DNA from: Adlercreutzia shanghongiae
GTDB taxonomy: Bacteria; Actinomycetota; Coriobacteriia; Coriobacteriales; Eggerthellaceae
Length of the DNA stretch: 57,234 nt
Direction of reading: 5' to 3'
Assembly: GCF_035830635.1 (NCBI RefSeq)
Contig: NZ_JAYMFI010000028.1
Span: 1 to 57,234 of the forward strand
The notes beneath the pieces were generated by a model. It was not told the DNA's origin. It did no database searches and saw only the letters and a program-made list of their open reading frames with translations. Shown here piece after piece: positions 51,305 to 57,234 of this stretch. The first letter of the stretch is position 1. Each line of letters begins with the position of its first letter. The translations under genes were made by a program, and so were the position numbers.

Positions 51305-51580
51305 CTATGCGTCGGGCAGCTCGTCCAAGAGCTCGCTGCCGTCCTCGCTCCAGAACGGGGGCTGGGAGTGCATGTAGTCGAACGCCTCGCGCACCGTGGA
51401 CATCCTGATCTTGCGCCCCTTGGCGAGGATGACGAGGGGCGGCCCCACGTAGGCGGGGGCGTCGTCGGCGAACATGACGGGCTCGTACACCTCGCAGCCC
51501 TCCCACTCGCCGCTCTCTATGGCGTGGTGGTAACCGTGCTCTTTCGCGAATGCCGTGGCCTTTTCGAGCGTCGTCATCAT
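51305..51580 (-). CDS. Small phage-like protein, 91 residues
   Basis: The product begins MMTTLEKATAFAKEHGYHHA and contains CEVYEPVMFADDAPAYVGPPLVILAKGRKIRMST, reading like a compact soluble protein. I do not recognise it. The ATG at 51580 overlaps the stop of the truncated gene upstream (ATGA); ATG 51577 is an alternative with better spacing to GGAAGGAG. Coupling to its neighbours supports a real operon taken from a phage or plasmid. Confidence 0.65.
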   Translation of the reverse strand: MMTTLEKATAFAKEHGYHHAIESGEWEGCEVYEPVMFADDAPAYVGPPLVILAKGRKIRMSTVREAFDYMHSQPPFWSEDGSELLDELPDA

Positions 51581-51690
51581 GCTCCTTCCAGTATCTCGTC
51601 CACTATAGCACGGTCGAACTCCATCCCGTCGATTCGGAGCAGCTTCGGTACGTCGGCGAACTTGACGCGTCCGACCGATGTCTCGTACCG
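51577..51690 (-). pseudogene. 3' fragment of a gene cut at the isolated CRISPR repeat
   Basis: An open frame of 37 codons enters from the repeat edge with RYETSVGRVKFADVPKLLRI and ends DEILEGA, stop. It has no start; its first codon abuts the isolated repeat at 51691. The gene order (this C-terminus, two small genes, a terminator, a scaffold-like start) resembles a phage head region, so it may be the end of a portal or minor head protein. The protein itself is not recognised. Confidence 0.6.
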
Positions 51691-51726
51691 GTTTTGGAGC
51701 AGCGACATTCTGACTGGTAATCAAGC
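51691..51726 (+). repeat. Isolated CRISPR repeat, 34 of 36 bases identical
   Basis: Same orientation as the main array, with two changes (T to C at base 13, A to G at base 35). It lies 995 bp after repeat 31, with phage-like DNA filling the interval flush on both sides. Confidence 0.95.
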
Positions 51727-51853
51727 AGGCAGTTCGATTCTCGACAATTGAAAAGATGCGCAAAGCCTTTAGGTGCCAGCCGGCGATTTGCTTGAATGCA
51801 ACCCTGGCGACGATCCGCTTCAGCAATCTCACGAATAGCGCTTTGCAATCGGG

Positions 51854-52276
51854 TCAATCACTCTCGCTGTTCTTGCTAAGGACGCTGCCCGTCGCTTCCG
51901 TATTTTCGGCTACCCAGGCGGTTAGGCGCTCCAAATCCCAAGCTCCATCTGCGATTCCAGTCATGGCGTCGTAGAGCTCATCGTGCCGCGGCTTGAACCG
52001 GCACCCATTGATGCGCAGGAAAGCGGCCATCGAAGCCGCTGCAGTGCGCTTGTTGCCGTCAGCGAAGGGATGATTCCGAGCGATGCCCCAAGCGTAGCAA
52101 GCGGCCTTTGCCGCAATATCCGGGTAGAACTCCACGCCGCCAAACGTCTGGAAGGGCTGCGCAAGGGCGGATTCCAGCAGGTTCTCGTCCCGTATCCCCT
52201 GAAGACCCCCGAACCGTTCCACGGTCGTGTTGTGGATGGTCTCGACATCGGGACGCCCCAATGCATGGGGTCCCAC
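51854..52276 (-). CDS. doc: Doc/Fic-type toxin (death-on-curing family)
   Basis: A 140-residue toxin of the Doc family, Fic-fold enzymes that in the P1 case phosphorylate EF-Tu. The motif HPFADGNKRTAA (69-80) is the HxFx(D/N)xNKR form typical of Doc, not of AMPylating Fic. VETIHNTTVERFGGLQGIRDENLLESALAQP is the family N-terminus. GTG at 52276 lies two bases after the antitoxin stop, so it is coupled to phd. The gene sits between two relic CRISPR repeats, within 4 kb of cas genes. Confidence 0.9.
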   Translation of the reverse strand: MGPHALGRPDVETIHNTTVERFGGLQGIRDENLLESALAQPFQTFGGVEFYPDIAAKAACYAWGIARNHPFADGNKRTAAASMAAFLRINGCRFKPRHDELYDAMTGIADGAWDLERLTAWVAENTEATGSVLSKNSESD

Positions 52277-52278
52277 GC

Positions 52279-52491
52279 TTAGGACAGCTTCTCGAACACG
52301 TCGGCGTACTCGTCCATGAAGTCGACCGCGGCAGACACGGGGTCTTTCTCCACGAGCATGTCCATCGGTACGATGGCAGCGCACGGTTTGTTGTTCTTGA
52401 GAATAGTGACGGGTCGGCCTGTCGTCTGCACCTGCGCCATGACCTTGGAGAAGTTGTTCTTCGCCTCGGCCATTCCCATTGTCGTCGTCAT
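52279..52491 (-). CDS. phd: Phd/YefM-type antitoxin
   Basis: A 70-residue antitoxin: the N-terminal half (GMAEAKNNFSKVMAQVQTTGRPVTILKNNKPCAAIVP) is the Phd/YefM DNA-binding fold, and the C-terminal acidic helix would cover the Doc active site. AAGGAG precedes the ATG at 52491. A consensus promoter with a small inverted repeat lies upstream, consistent with the autorepression known for this family. Confidence 0.92.
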   Translation of the reverse strand: MTTTMGMAEAKNNFSKVMAQVQTTGRPVTILKNNKPCAAIVPMDMLVEKDPVSAAVDFMDEYADVFEKLS

Positions 52492-52514
52492 AGCAAGCTC
52501 CTTGATCAGACCTT

Positions 52515-52556
52515 TATACTGTCCTGTATTATAGCCTATTTATGGGCTAATCTCAA
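52515..52556 (-). promoter_or_regulatory. Promoter and operator of phd-doc
   Basis: On the minus strand, TTGAGA (52556-52551), 17 bp, TATAAT (52533-52528). The -10 flank contains an inverted repeat ATAC-N6-GTAT around 52516-52529 where the antitoxin could bind. Confidence 0.75.
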
Positions 52557-52728
52557 AAGTAAATAAGAGGCTTTATGGATATCGCTTCTCTTCTTCCCGG
52601 GAAACGTTTTAATGTCAGGCTCCGCCTGCGCCCCTGATTTCCCATAGGCCTCGGCAATCTTTGTCTTCTTTTATCTTTTCGGCCGCTCATAGAACTTGGC
52701 AATGTCGTTCGGATGCTCGACTTCTGTA

Positions 52729-52764
52729 GCTTTCGAGCAGTGGGATTCTGACTGGCAGTTGAAT
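52729..52764 (+). repeat. Decayed CRISPR repeat, 27 of 36 bases identical
   Basis: Aligned without gaps to the array repeat, this copy keeps GAGCAGTG and ATTCTGACTGG. It lies 1002 bp beyond the isolated repeat and in the same orientation. It appears to be the oldest remnant of the array. Confidence 0.8.
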
Positions 52765-52768
52765 CTGA

Positions 52769-52912
52769 AGGAGCTTGTTCGCTCGCGGTGGCCAGCGCAA
52801 GCGCGTCACGCGCGCGAGGCTCTACGACCTGTCGAAGGGTGGTGGCGAGCGAATCGTCGAGTTCTGCAATATGGCCGACGGCAAAAGCTTTAGACGGTGG
52901 ATTGACGGATGA
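52769..52912 (+). pseudogene. Fragment of an unidentified gene beyond the decayed repeat
   Basis: An open stretch of 47 codons without a start codon ends ...LYDLSKGGGERIVEFCNMADG...RRWIDG, stop. It reads like protein but I cannot name it. The rest of the 500-base region between phd-doc and tRNA-Ser holds nothing else I can support. Confidence 0.35.
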
Positions 52913-53028
52913 CTGAATAGGCTTTTGCGCATGCGAGCTGCAATCGGGGGCCGCTGCATTTCGGCCCTCGAATAATCGCTGCGCCTCGGGTGCGAAGTGG
53001 CTGCTCATCTTCGGCTGTGGCGACAAAT

Positions 53029-53052
53029 AAGGCCCCGACGAATCGGGGCCTT
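53029..53052 (-). terminator. Terminator of tRNA-Ser
   Basis: AAGGCCCCGA/TCGGGGCCTT stem with TTATTTG beyond it on the minus strand. Confidence 0.85.
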
Positions 53053-53060
53053 GAATTAGC

Positions 53061-53148
53061 TGGCGGAGGCGGTAGGATTTGAACCCACGGTACCTTTCGG
53101 CACGACAGTTTTCAAGACTGCTTCCTTAAGCCACTCGGACACGCCTCC
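53061..53148 (-). tRNA. tRNA-Ser (anticodon TGA)
   Basis: An 88-nt class II tRNA on the minus strand: acceptor GGAGGCG/CGCCTCC, discriminator G, encoded CCA, anticodon loop CTTGAAA, long variable arm, and T-loop GGTTCAAATCC. It marks the right border of the CRISPR island and may be its insertion site. Confidence 0.95.
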
Positions 53149-53268
53149 GCATGAGATGAAATGCAACGCGACCTGCGCATTGTTGCATTCGAGCGCTGAA
53201 AAGGATACCACACCCCATGTGCAACCGTGTGCACAATCCGGCGATGCGTTCGAAGGTTGCGCTTGTGC

Positions 53269-53454
53269 TGTCCATACCGCAGTTATTTGGCGGGCGCGAA
53301 ATGAAACATGCCAAATATCGGGGATATGGACTCTCGGAGGGCCACTTTGGGCACATTTTCTTGTCCATATCGCGAATATTTGTCGTCGGAAGTGTCCACA
53401 TCGCCGCTATTTGACTTGTTTTCGGCGGCGTGTCCATATCGCCAATATTTGGCT
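53269..53454. repeat. Cluster of five 24-bp dispersed repeats (locus 2)
   Basis: Copies at 53269-53292, 53309-53332 (opposite orientation), 53362-53385, 53393-53416 and 53431-53454, most starting TGTCCATA. They match the four copies at 32015-32161. No gene is seen in the 433 bases between tRNA-Ser and the LuxR gene. Confidence 0.75.
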
Positions 53455-53581
53455 TCCTTCCGACGGCATGCCCCCATCGTCATGACTCGCCCTCTCGGAA
53501 TCGTCCGACTCGGTTTCGACGGCGCTGACAAACGGATATGGATGCGAATGAAAGCGCGTGCCAAACGCGATGAGCGACCGG

Positions 53582-55069
53582 CTACCCTTCCACCATGTCG
53601 ATGAGCTCCTGCTGGGAATGGATGCCGAGTTTCTCGTAGATGTGGCGAATGTGCGTGGCCACGGTGTTCTTCGACAGATACAGCGAGTCGCGAATGTAAG
53701 GGCGGCTGCGTCCTTGGGCGAGCAGCAGGAATATCTCCGTCTCACGCGCCGAGAGCCCGTGCTCGGCCGCCACGGAAGCGCGGTGCTCGAGTACGGCGTC
53801 CACCTCTTCCGCGTAAGACGTGGCAACGGCCTTCGCGTCCTCCGAAACAGCTTGGCTGTCTTCGTTGTCCGCTCCGCCGTCTGCGGCCTCCAGCGTGGCA
53901 TCGCGACGCGGCACCAAAAGCGATGTGAGCGAGAAGATGCCCAGCATAATGAGGCAGGCGAACGCTGAGCCAAAGGCGTCCGACGCGGCGCTTTGCAGCA
54001 GATCGGTCGTGCCGTAGCCGACAAGCACCCCTCCGTAGGCGGCTCCGGCCCCGAGGCCCACGTAGAAGGTGGTCGAGAGTGCCGTGCGTTGGGACAGACG
54101 GAGGAAGTAGAGCATGGTGATGATTTCGATGCCGGTGAACACGGCGTTCATGAGCACGCGCGTGATAAAGGCGGCCTCAACGCTATCGAGGGGCGTCACC
54201 ACGATGCCGATCACGAAGGGCACGGTGATCCACCGGTACAGCGAGGCCACGTTCACCCGGCGGGCAAACAGCACGATACCGACGGAAAGTGCGACGGCAA
54301 AGAACATGCCAACGACGGTCGCGTAGGCCTCGGCGGAAGAAGGAAGTGCCACGGGCGACTCGGCCGGCGCGGCGCAGCCCAGGGTGTAGAGCACGAACAC
54401 GGTCGCCATCATGCGGATGACGGTGAAGGGGGTGACGGTCAGAGGCTTGGTGTTCGCGGCATCTTCGGCGGGAATGGCTCCGCGCTCAAGGCCAGCGCGC
54501 GAGAGCGCCAGCAGCAGGCCGGAGGCCAGGGGGAGCACGGTGACGAGCAGTCCTGCCAGAAACGGCGGCATAGTGGGGATGATAAGGGCGCACAGCAGGG
54601 TCGCGACAAAGGAGGCGGGAACAACGGTCTCCACGACGGACGTCTCGATGCGGGCGAAAAGACAGCCCCAGAGCACAACGAGAAGCGCCGGTCCGCAGCC
54701 AGTGCCCACGCCGGCGACAACCGTGCAGAGGCTGTGGGCCCAGCCGGACGTTCGGCCGCAGGCGATGAGCGCCACAGTGCCGAACGCGCACAGCAGCGAG
54801 GCGGCCAGGGGAAGGCCGCGAAACTCCGACAGCTCGCGTTTACGGCCGGCCAGTGCGACGGCGATGCAGGTTGCGGGGGTGAGAATAGCCGATATCAGCC
54901 ACGCGGGGTCGGTTTGCAGGGCGCTGGCGCTGGCGCTCGCCGAAAGGGGAATATCCCACAGGCAGATGCCCCAGGCGTAGATGAGACCGAAGCCCAAAAG
55001 TCGCGCCGGCATGTTGATATCGAGACGCTCGAGAAACGTCGCCTGCGCCCTTTTTTCGCTCGCTCCCAT
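53582..55069 (-). CDS. Membrane-anchored LuxR-type transcriptional regulator
   Basis: A 495-residue protein with about twelve hydrophobic segments and a C-terminal LuxR helix-turn-helix (about 430-492: GLSARETEIFLLLAQGRSRPYI, then NTVATHIRHIYEKLGIHSQQEL). An acidic linker (ATLEAADGGADNEDSQAVSEDAKA) joins the parts. ATG at 55069 follows GAAGGAGGGATC. It is divergent from a Tat flavoprotein gene across 221 bases, the same pairing as elsewhere in this window, so it probably controls that flavoprotein in response to a signal sensed in the membrane. Confidence 0.88.
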   Translation of the reverse strand: MGASEKRAQATFLERLDINMPARLLGFGLIYAWGICLWDIPLSASASASALQTDPAWLISAILTPATCIAVALAGRKRELSEFRGLPLAASLLCAFGTVALIACGRTSGWAHSLCTVVAGVGTGCGPALLVVLWGCLFARIETSVVETVVPASFVATLLCALIIPTMPPFLAGLLVTVLPLASGLLLALSRAGLERGAIPAEDAANTKPLTVTPFTVIRMMATVFVLYTLGCAAPAESPVALPSSAEAYATVVGMFFAVALSVGIVLFARRVNVASLYRWITVPFVIGIVVTPLDSVEAAFITRVLMNAVFTGIEIITMLYFLRLSQRTALSTTFYVGLGAGAAYGGVLVGYGTTDLLQSAASDAFGSAFACLIMLGIFSLTSLLVPRRDATLEAADGGADNEDSQAVSEDAKAVATSYAEEVDAVLEHRASVAAEHGLSARETEIFLLLAQGRSRPYIRDSLYLSKNTVATHIRHIYEKLGIHSQQELIDMVEG

Positions 55070-55121
55070 GATCCCTCCTTCGCCGATGGCGCTTACCTTA
55101 CGGGAAAGCCTGCGGGCGGCC

Positions 55122-55140
55122 ATCACCTCAACGCGGTGAT
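55122..55140. promoter_or_regulatory. Palindrome between LuxR gene and flavoprotein gene
   Basis: ATCACC-TCAACGC-GGTGAT, perfect 6-bp arms. It is a possible site for the LuxR protein. Confidence 0.35.
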
Positions 55141-55290
55141 TTTAGCAAAGAAACGCCAGTTCGGAGCACTCACCTCTCTTTGCGGCGATGCGTAAGGGCG
55201 CACGTCTTCGCTAAGGTGCGTCTCGTAAAGCCGCGACCGGCTCGTCTCAGGAGCATCGGTTGCGGGGGAGGAAGCAAAAGGAGGAAACTC

Positions 55291-56913
55291 ATGACTCAAG
55301 CAATGGATCGTCGCTCGTTTATCGGCCTCGGCGCGCTGGGCGCGCTCGCTGCGGGCGCTGGGCTCGCCGGCTGTGCGCCGCAGTCGTCGGGTGCGCCGGC
55401 CGCAACCGATACGCTGAGCGAAACGGGCGAGGAGGCCCCGGCGGGTATCCCGCGCAAGGAGGGCGACGAGACCAAGGAATGCGACGTCGCGGTGGTGGGC
55501 GCTGGCGCCGCCGGCCTCATGGCGGCACTCAATCTGGCGCGCGGCGGCAAGAAAGTCGTCGTTATCGAGGTGGGTCCGTCGGCGGCTATCTCCAACTTCG
55601 CCATGTGCGGCGGCCCGACTGCCTGCGAAACGAAGCTGCAGGCGCAGGAGAACGCTACGGTCACCCTCGACCAGATTTTCACCTACATGAACGACTTCTC
55701 GCGCGGCAGCGTGAATAGCGCGCTTCTGCGCAACTGCCTGGCGCACACCGGCGAGGCCATCGACACCATGCTTGATCTCGGCATTGGCATGGACCTCATC
55801 CCCGATACCTACGGCGTGGGCTTCCGCGGCCGTCACATGTTCCAGGCCGGCGGTGAAGACCGCGTGGGGCCGCTGGTAGCCGATATCGAGGCCAACGGCG
55901 GTGAGTTCCTCTTCAACACCAAGGCCGAGAAGATCATCATGGAAGACGGCGCCGTCGCCGGCGTGCAGACCGACGCGGGCATCGATGTCATGGCTCCGGC
56001 CGTGGTGGTGTGCACCGGCGGCTTCGGTGGCAACGAGGACATGCAGCTGGAGAAATTGAACACGACGGTGTTCCCCCTGGGCAGCACGCTTTCCGACGGC
56101 ACCGGCATCAACATGGTGCTCGATGCGGGCGGCGCGTGGGACCGCAACTTCGCGGTGCTCGGCAACGAGTGCGGCGCCGTGTCGAAGGCCACGGTGAGTC
56201 CCTTCACGGAGGACTGGCACAACACCAACGAGCACTTGGGCTACTGGCTGTTCGGCGGCTTGTACACCGATCCGGTGGGCGAGCGCTTCATCAGCGAGGG
56301 GAAGATCGCCCAGTTCCCGCTGGCCGTAGGCGGCGAAGCACTGCTGCGCGCGGGCAAGGCCTACATCATCATGGACGACGATTACTACCAGGCGGTGCAG
56401 GGCGACGGCATCTTCGCCTATCTGGGCCAGCCGGCTGCGTGGATTTCCGGTCCCGTTGCCGACTACTACAAGACAACGCCCGAGAACGCCGAGGCGCATT
56501 TGCAGGAGGCCATCGAGCAGGGTTGGGCCGTGAAGGCCGATTCCATCGCCGAAATCGCCGAGGCCTTCGACCTGCCGGCGCTCGAGAAGACGGTGGAGAA
56601 CTACAACCGCTTCTGCGAGACTGGCGTCGACGAGGAATACGGCAAGGAGGCCCACTTCCTGAAGGCCGTGAAGACCGCCCCGTTCTACGCGTTCGAGTAC
56701 GTGCCCAGCTGCTGGTCCACCAACGGCGGCGTGAAGGTGGACAGCCACCTGCGCGCCGTGGATGCCGATAACAAGGCTATCCCCGGCCTGTACGTGGCCG
56801 GCGTGGACCAGGGCTCCGTCTACAGCGTCCCCTACTACACCAACGAGGGCTCCTCGGTGGGCCTGGCCATCGGCTCGGGCGCCTACGTGGCCGCCGAGAT
56901 TTTGGGGGCGTAA
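55291..56913 (+). CDS. Tat-exported FAD-dependent fumarate reductase-like flavoprotein
   Basis: A 540-residue flavoprotein with a Tat signal (DRRSFIGLGALGALAAGAGL) and a lipobox-like AGC. FAD binding is shown by CDVAVVGAGAAGLMAALNLA (about 65-84) and GLYVAGVDQGSVYSVPYY at the end. GGLYTDPVGERFISEG lies where the active-site region of fumarate reductase-like enzymes occurs. There is no fused haem or FMN domain. AGGAGG precedes the ATG at 55291. The enzyme probably reduces or oxidises an organic substrate outside the membrane with electrons from quinol via a partner; the substrate cannot be assigned. Confidence 0.88.
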   Translation: MTQAMDRRSFIGLGALGALAAGAGLAGCAPQSSGAPAATDTLSETGEEAPAGIPRKEGDETKECDVAVVGAGAAGLMAALNLARGGKKVVVIEVGPSAAISNFAMCGGPTACETKLQAQENATVTLDQIFTYMNDFSRGSVNSALLRNCLAHTGEAIDTMLDLGIGMDLIPDTYGVGFRGRHMFQAGGEDRVGPLVADIEANGGEFLFNTKAEKIIMEDGAVAGVQTDAGIDVMAPAVVVCTGGFGGNEDMQLEKLNTTVFPLGSTLSDGTGINMVLDAGGAWDRNFAVLGNECGAVSKATVSPFTEDWHNTNEHLGYWLFGGLYTDPVGERFISEGKIAQFPLAVGGEALLRAGKAYIIMDDDYYQAVQGDGIFAYLGQPAAWISGPVADYYKTTPENAEAHLQEAIEQGWAVKADSIAEIAEAFDLPALEKTVENYNRFCETGVDEEYGKEAHFLKAVKTAPFYAFEYVPSCWSTNGGVKVDSHLRAVDADNKAIPGLYVAGVDQGSVYSVPYYTNEGSSVGLAIGSGAYVAAEILGA

Positions 56914-56970
56914 CCTTCGCGCGACCTGTCAGCTCATAGTCCTCAGGTCCCGGCCTGACGGAGATTTGGA

Positions 56971-57001
56971 AGAGCGCGGCCGACCCTCCCGGCCGCGCTC
57001 T
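56971..57001 (+). terminator. Terminator after the second flavoprotein gene
   Basis: AGAGCGCGGCC pairs with GGCCGCGCTCT over a 9-base loop. Confidence 0.8.
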
Positions 57002-57011
57002 TCGCGTTCGC

Positions 57012-57017
57012 TATAAT
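57012..57017 (+). promoter_or_regulatory. -10 element of tadA
   Basis: TATAAT ends seven bases before the ATG. Transcription would start at or next to the start codon. Confidence 0.5.
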
Positions 57018-57024
57018 TCCCCTC

Positions 57025-57234
57025 ATGAACGAACACCGCGCACCCGAAGAGCAGAGGCTGCTGGACGAGCAGTATATGGGCCTGGCCTTGGAAGAGGCCC
57101 GGGCCGCGGGCGCTATGGGCGAGGTGCCCATCGGCGCGGTGGTGGTGCACGAGCCCATCGACCGCGGCACGCGGCGTCCGCTCGCCGAGCCGCGCGTCAT
57201 TGCACGGGCGCACAACCGGCGCGAGACCGACCGC
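57025..57234 (+). CDS. tadA: tRNA-specific adenosine deaminase (partial, 5' end)
   Basis: Seventy codons run off the right edge. LEEARAAGAMGEVPIGAVVV and VIARAHNRRETD are the first strands of the TadA deaminase fold; the zinc-binding HAE and PCxxC motifs lie beyond the window. About 15 residues (HEPIDRGTRRPLAEPR) expand the strand 2-3 turn. TadA makes inosine in tRNA-Arg(ACG), which is also encoded here. No ribosome-binding site precedes the ATG, and the -10 placement suggests a leaderless mRNA. Confidence 0.9.
   Translation, partial: MNEHRAPEEQRLLDEQYMGLALEEARAAGAMGEVPIGAVVVHEPIDRGTRRPLAEPRVIARAHNRRETDR

Noticed and set aside
50696..51690. Simple single-crossover integration of a phage through a spacer
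   Set aside because: That would leave the same spacer beside both flanking repeats, but the 30 bases after repeat 31 and before the isolated repeat differ.

Overview
The window looks like chromosome from an Eggerthellaceae member (Coriobacteriia, Actinomycetota). The bulk DNA is high in GC. It encodes Tat-exported FAD flavoproteins, extracellular multihaem and molybdopterin lipoproteins, membrane-anchored LuxR-type regulators and menaquinone genes, a combination typical of that family. The assignment rests on gene content only; no 16S gene is present.

Layout. 1-6.7 kb: a UvrA paralogue, a 3-hydroxyacyl-CoA dehydrogenase, tRNA-Thr(CGT), a class II Fic protein and an ArsB/NhaD-type permease. 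6.8-15.2 kb: a fused MurT-GatD cell-wall amidotransferase, an LCP glycopolymer transferase with a repeat-rich N-terminus, rlmH-xth, mscL, folE, an ACT-domain protein, and a divergent HxlR regulator/flavin reductase pair. 15.7-26.9 kb: a respiratory block. It holds two membrane LuxR regulators around a tandem duplication of [triheme c + molybdopterin lipoprotein, then a small secreted protein with a GCSCASN motif], followed by a Tat flavoprotein, a HypA variant and a 4Fe-4S protein. 27.2-31.9 kb: menF-menD-menH. 31.9-40.1 kb: a repeat-rich gap, an SSS symporter, an NhaC-type antiporter, an Rrf2 regulator, and a pair made of an NRAMP-related (probably Mg2+) transporter and a PRC/MgtE-N/CBS protein. 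40.4-42.2 kb: tRNA-Arg(ACG) and citrate synthase.

42.4-52.9 kb is a lower-GC CRISPR island. A tracrRNA is transcribed divergently from cas9-cas1-cas2-csn2 (type II-A), whose genes overlap. An array of 31 repeats starts inside the 3' end of csn2. Beyond the array are two roughly 1-kb segments, each bounded by ever more decayed copies of the CRISPR repeat. The first is a phage-like late-gene fragment cut flush at repeat borders on both sides. The second carries a phd-doc toxin-antitoxin pair. This architecture is the most unusual feature of the window. The island ends at tRNA-Ser(TGA). After it come a cluster of 24-bp repeats also found 21 kb upstream, a third membrane LuxR regulator with its divergent Tat flavoprotein, and the start of tadA.

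The genes suggest an anaerobe that respires with menaquinone and exports redox enzymes to the cell surface under dedicated membrane LuxR sensors, and that defends itself with Cas9. All functions are inferred by reading the sequence; no database search was run.
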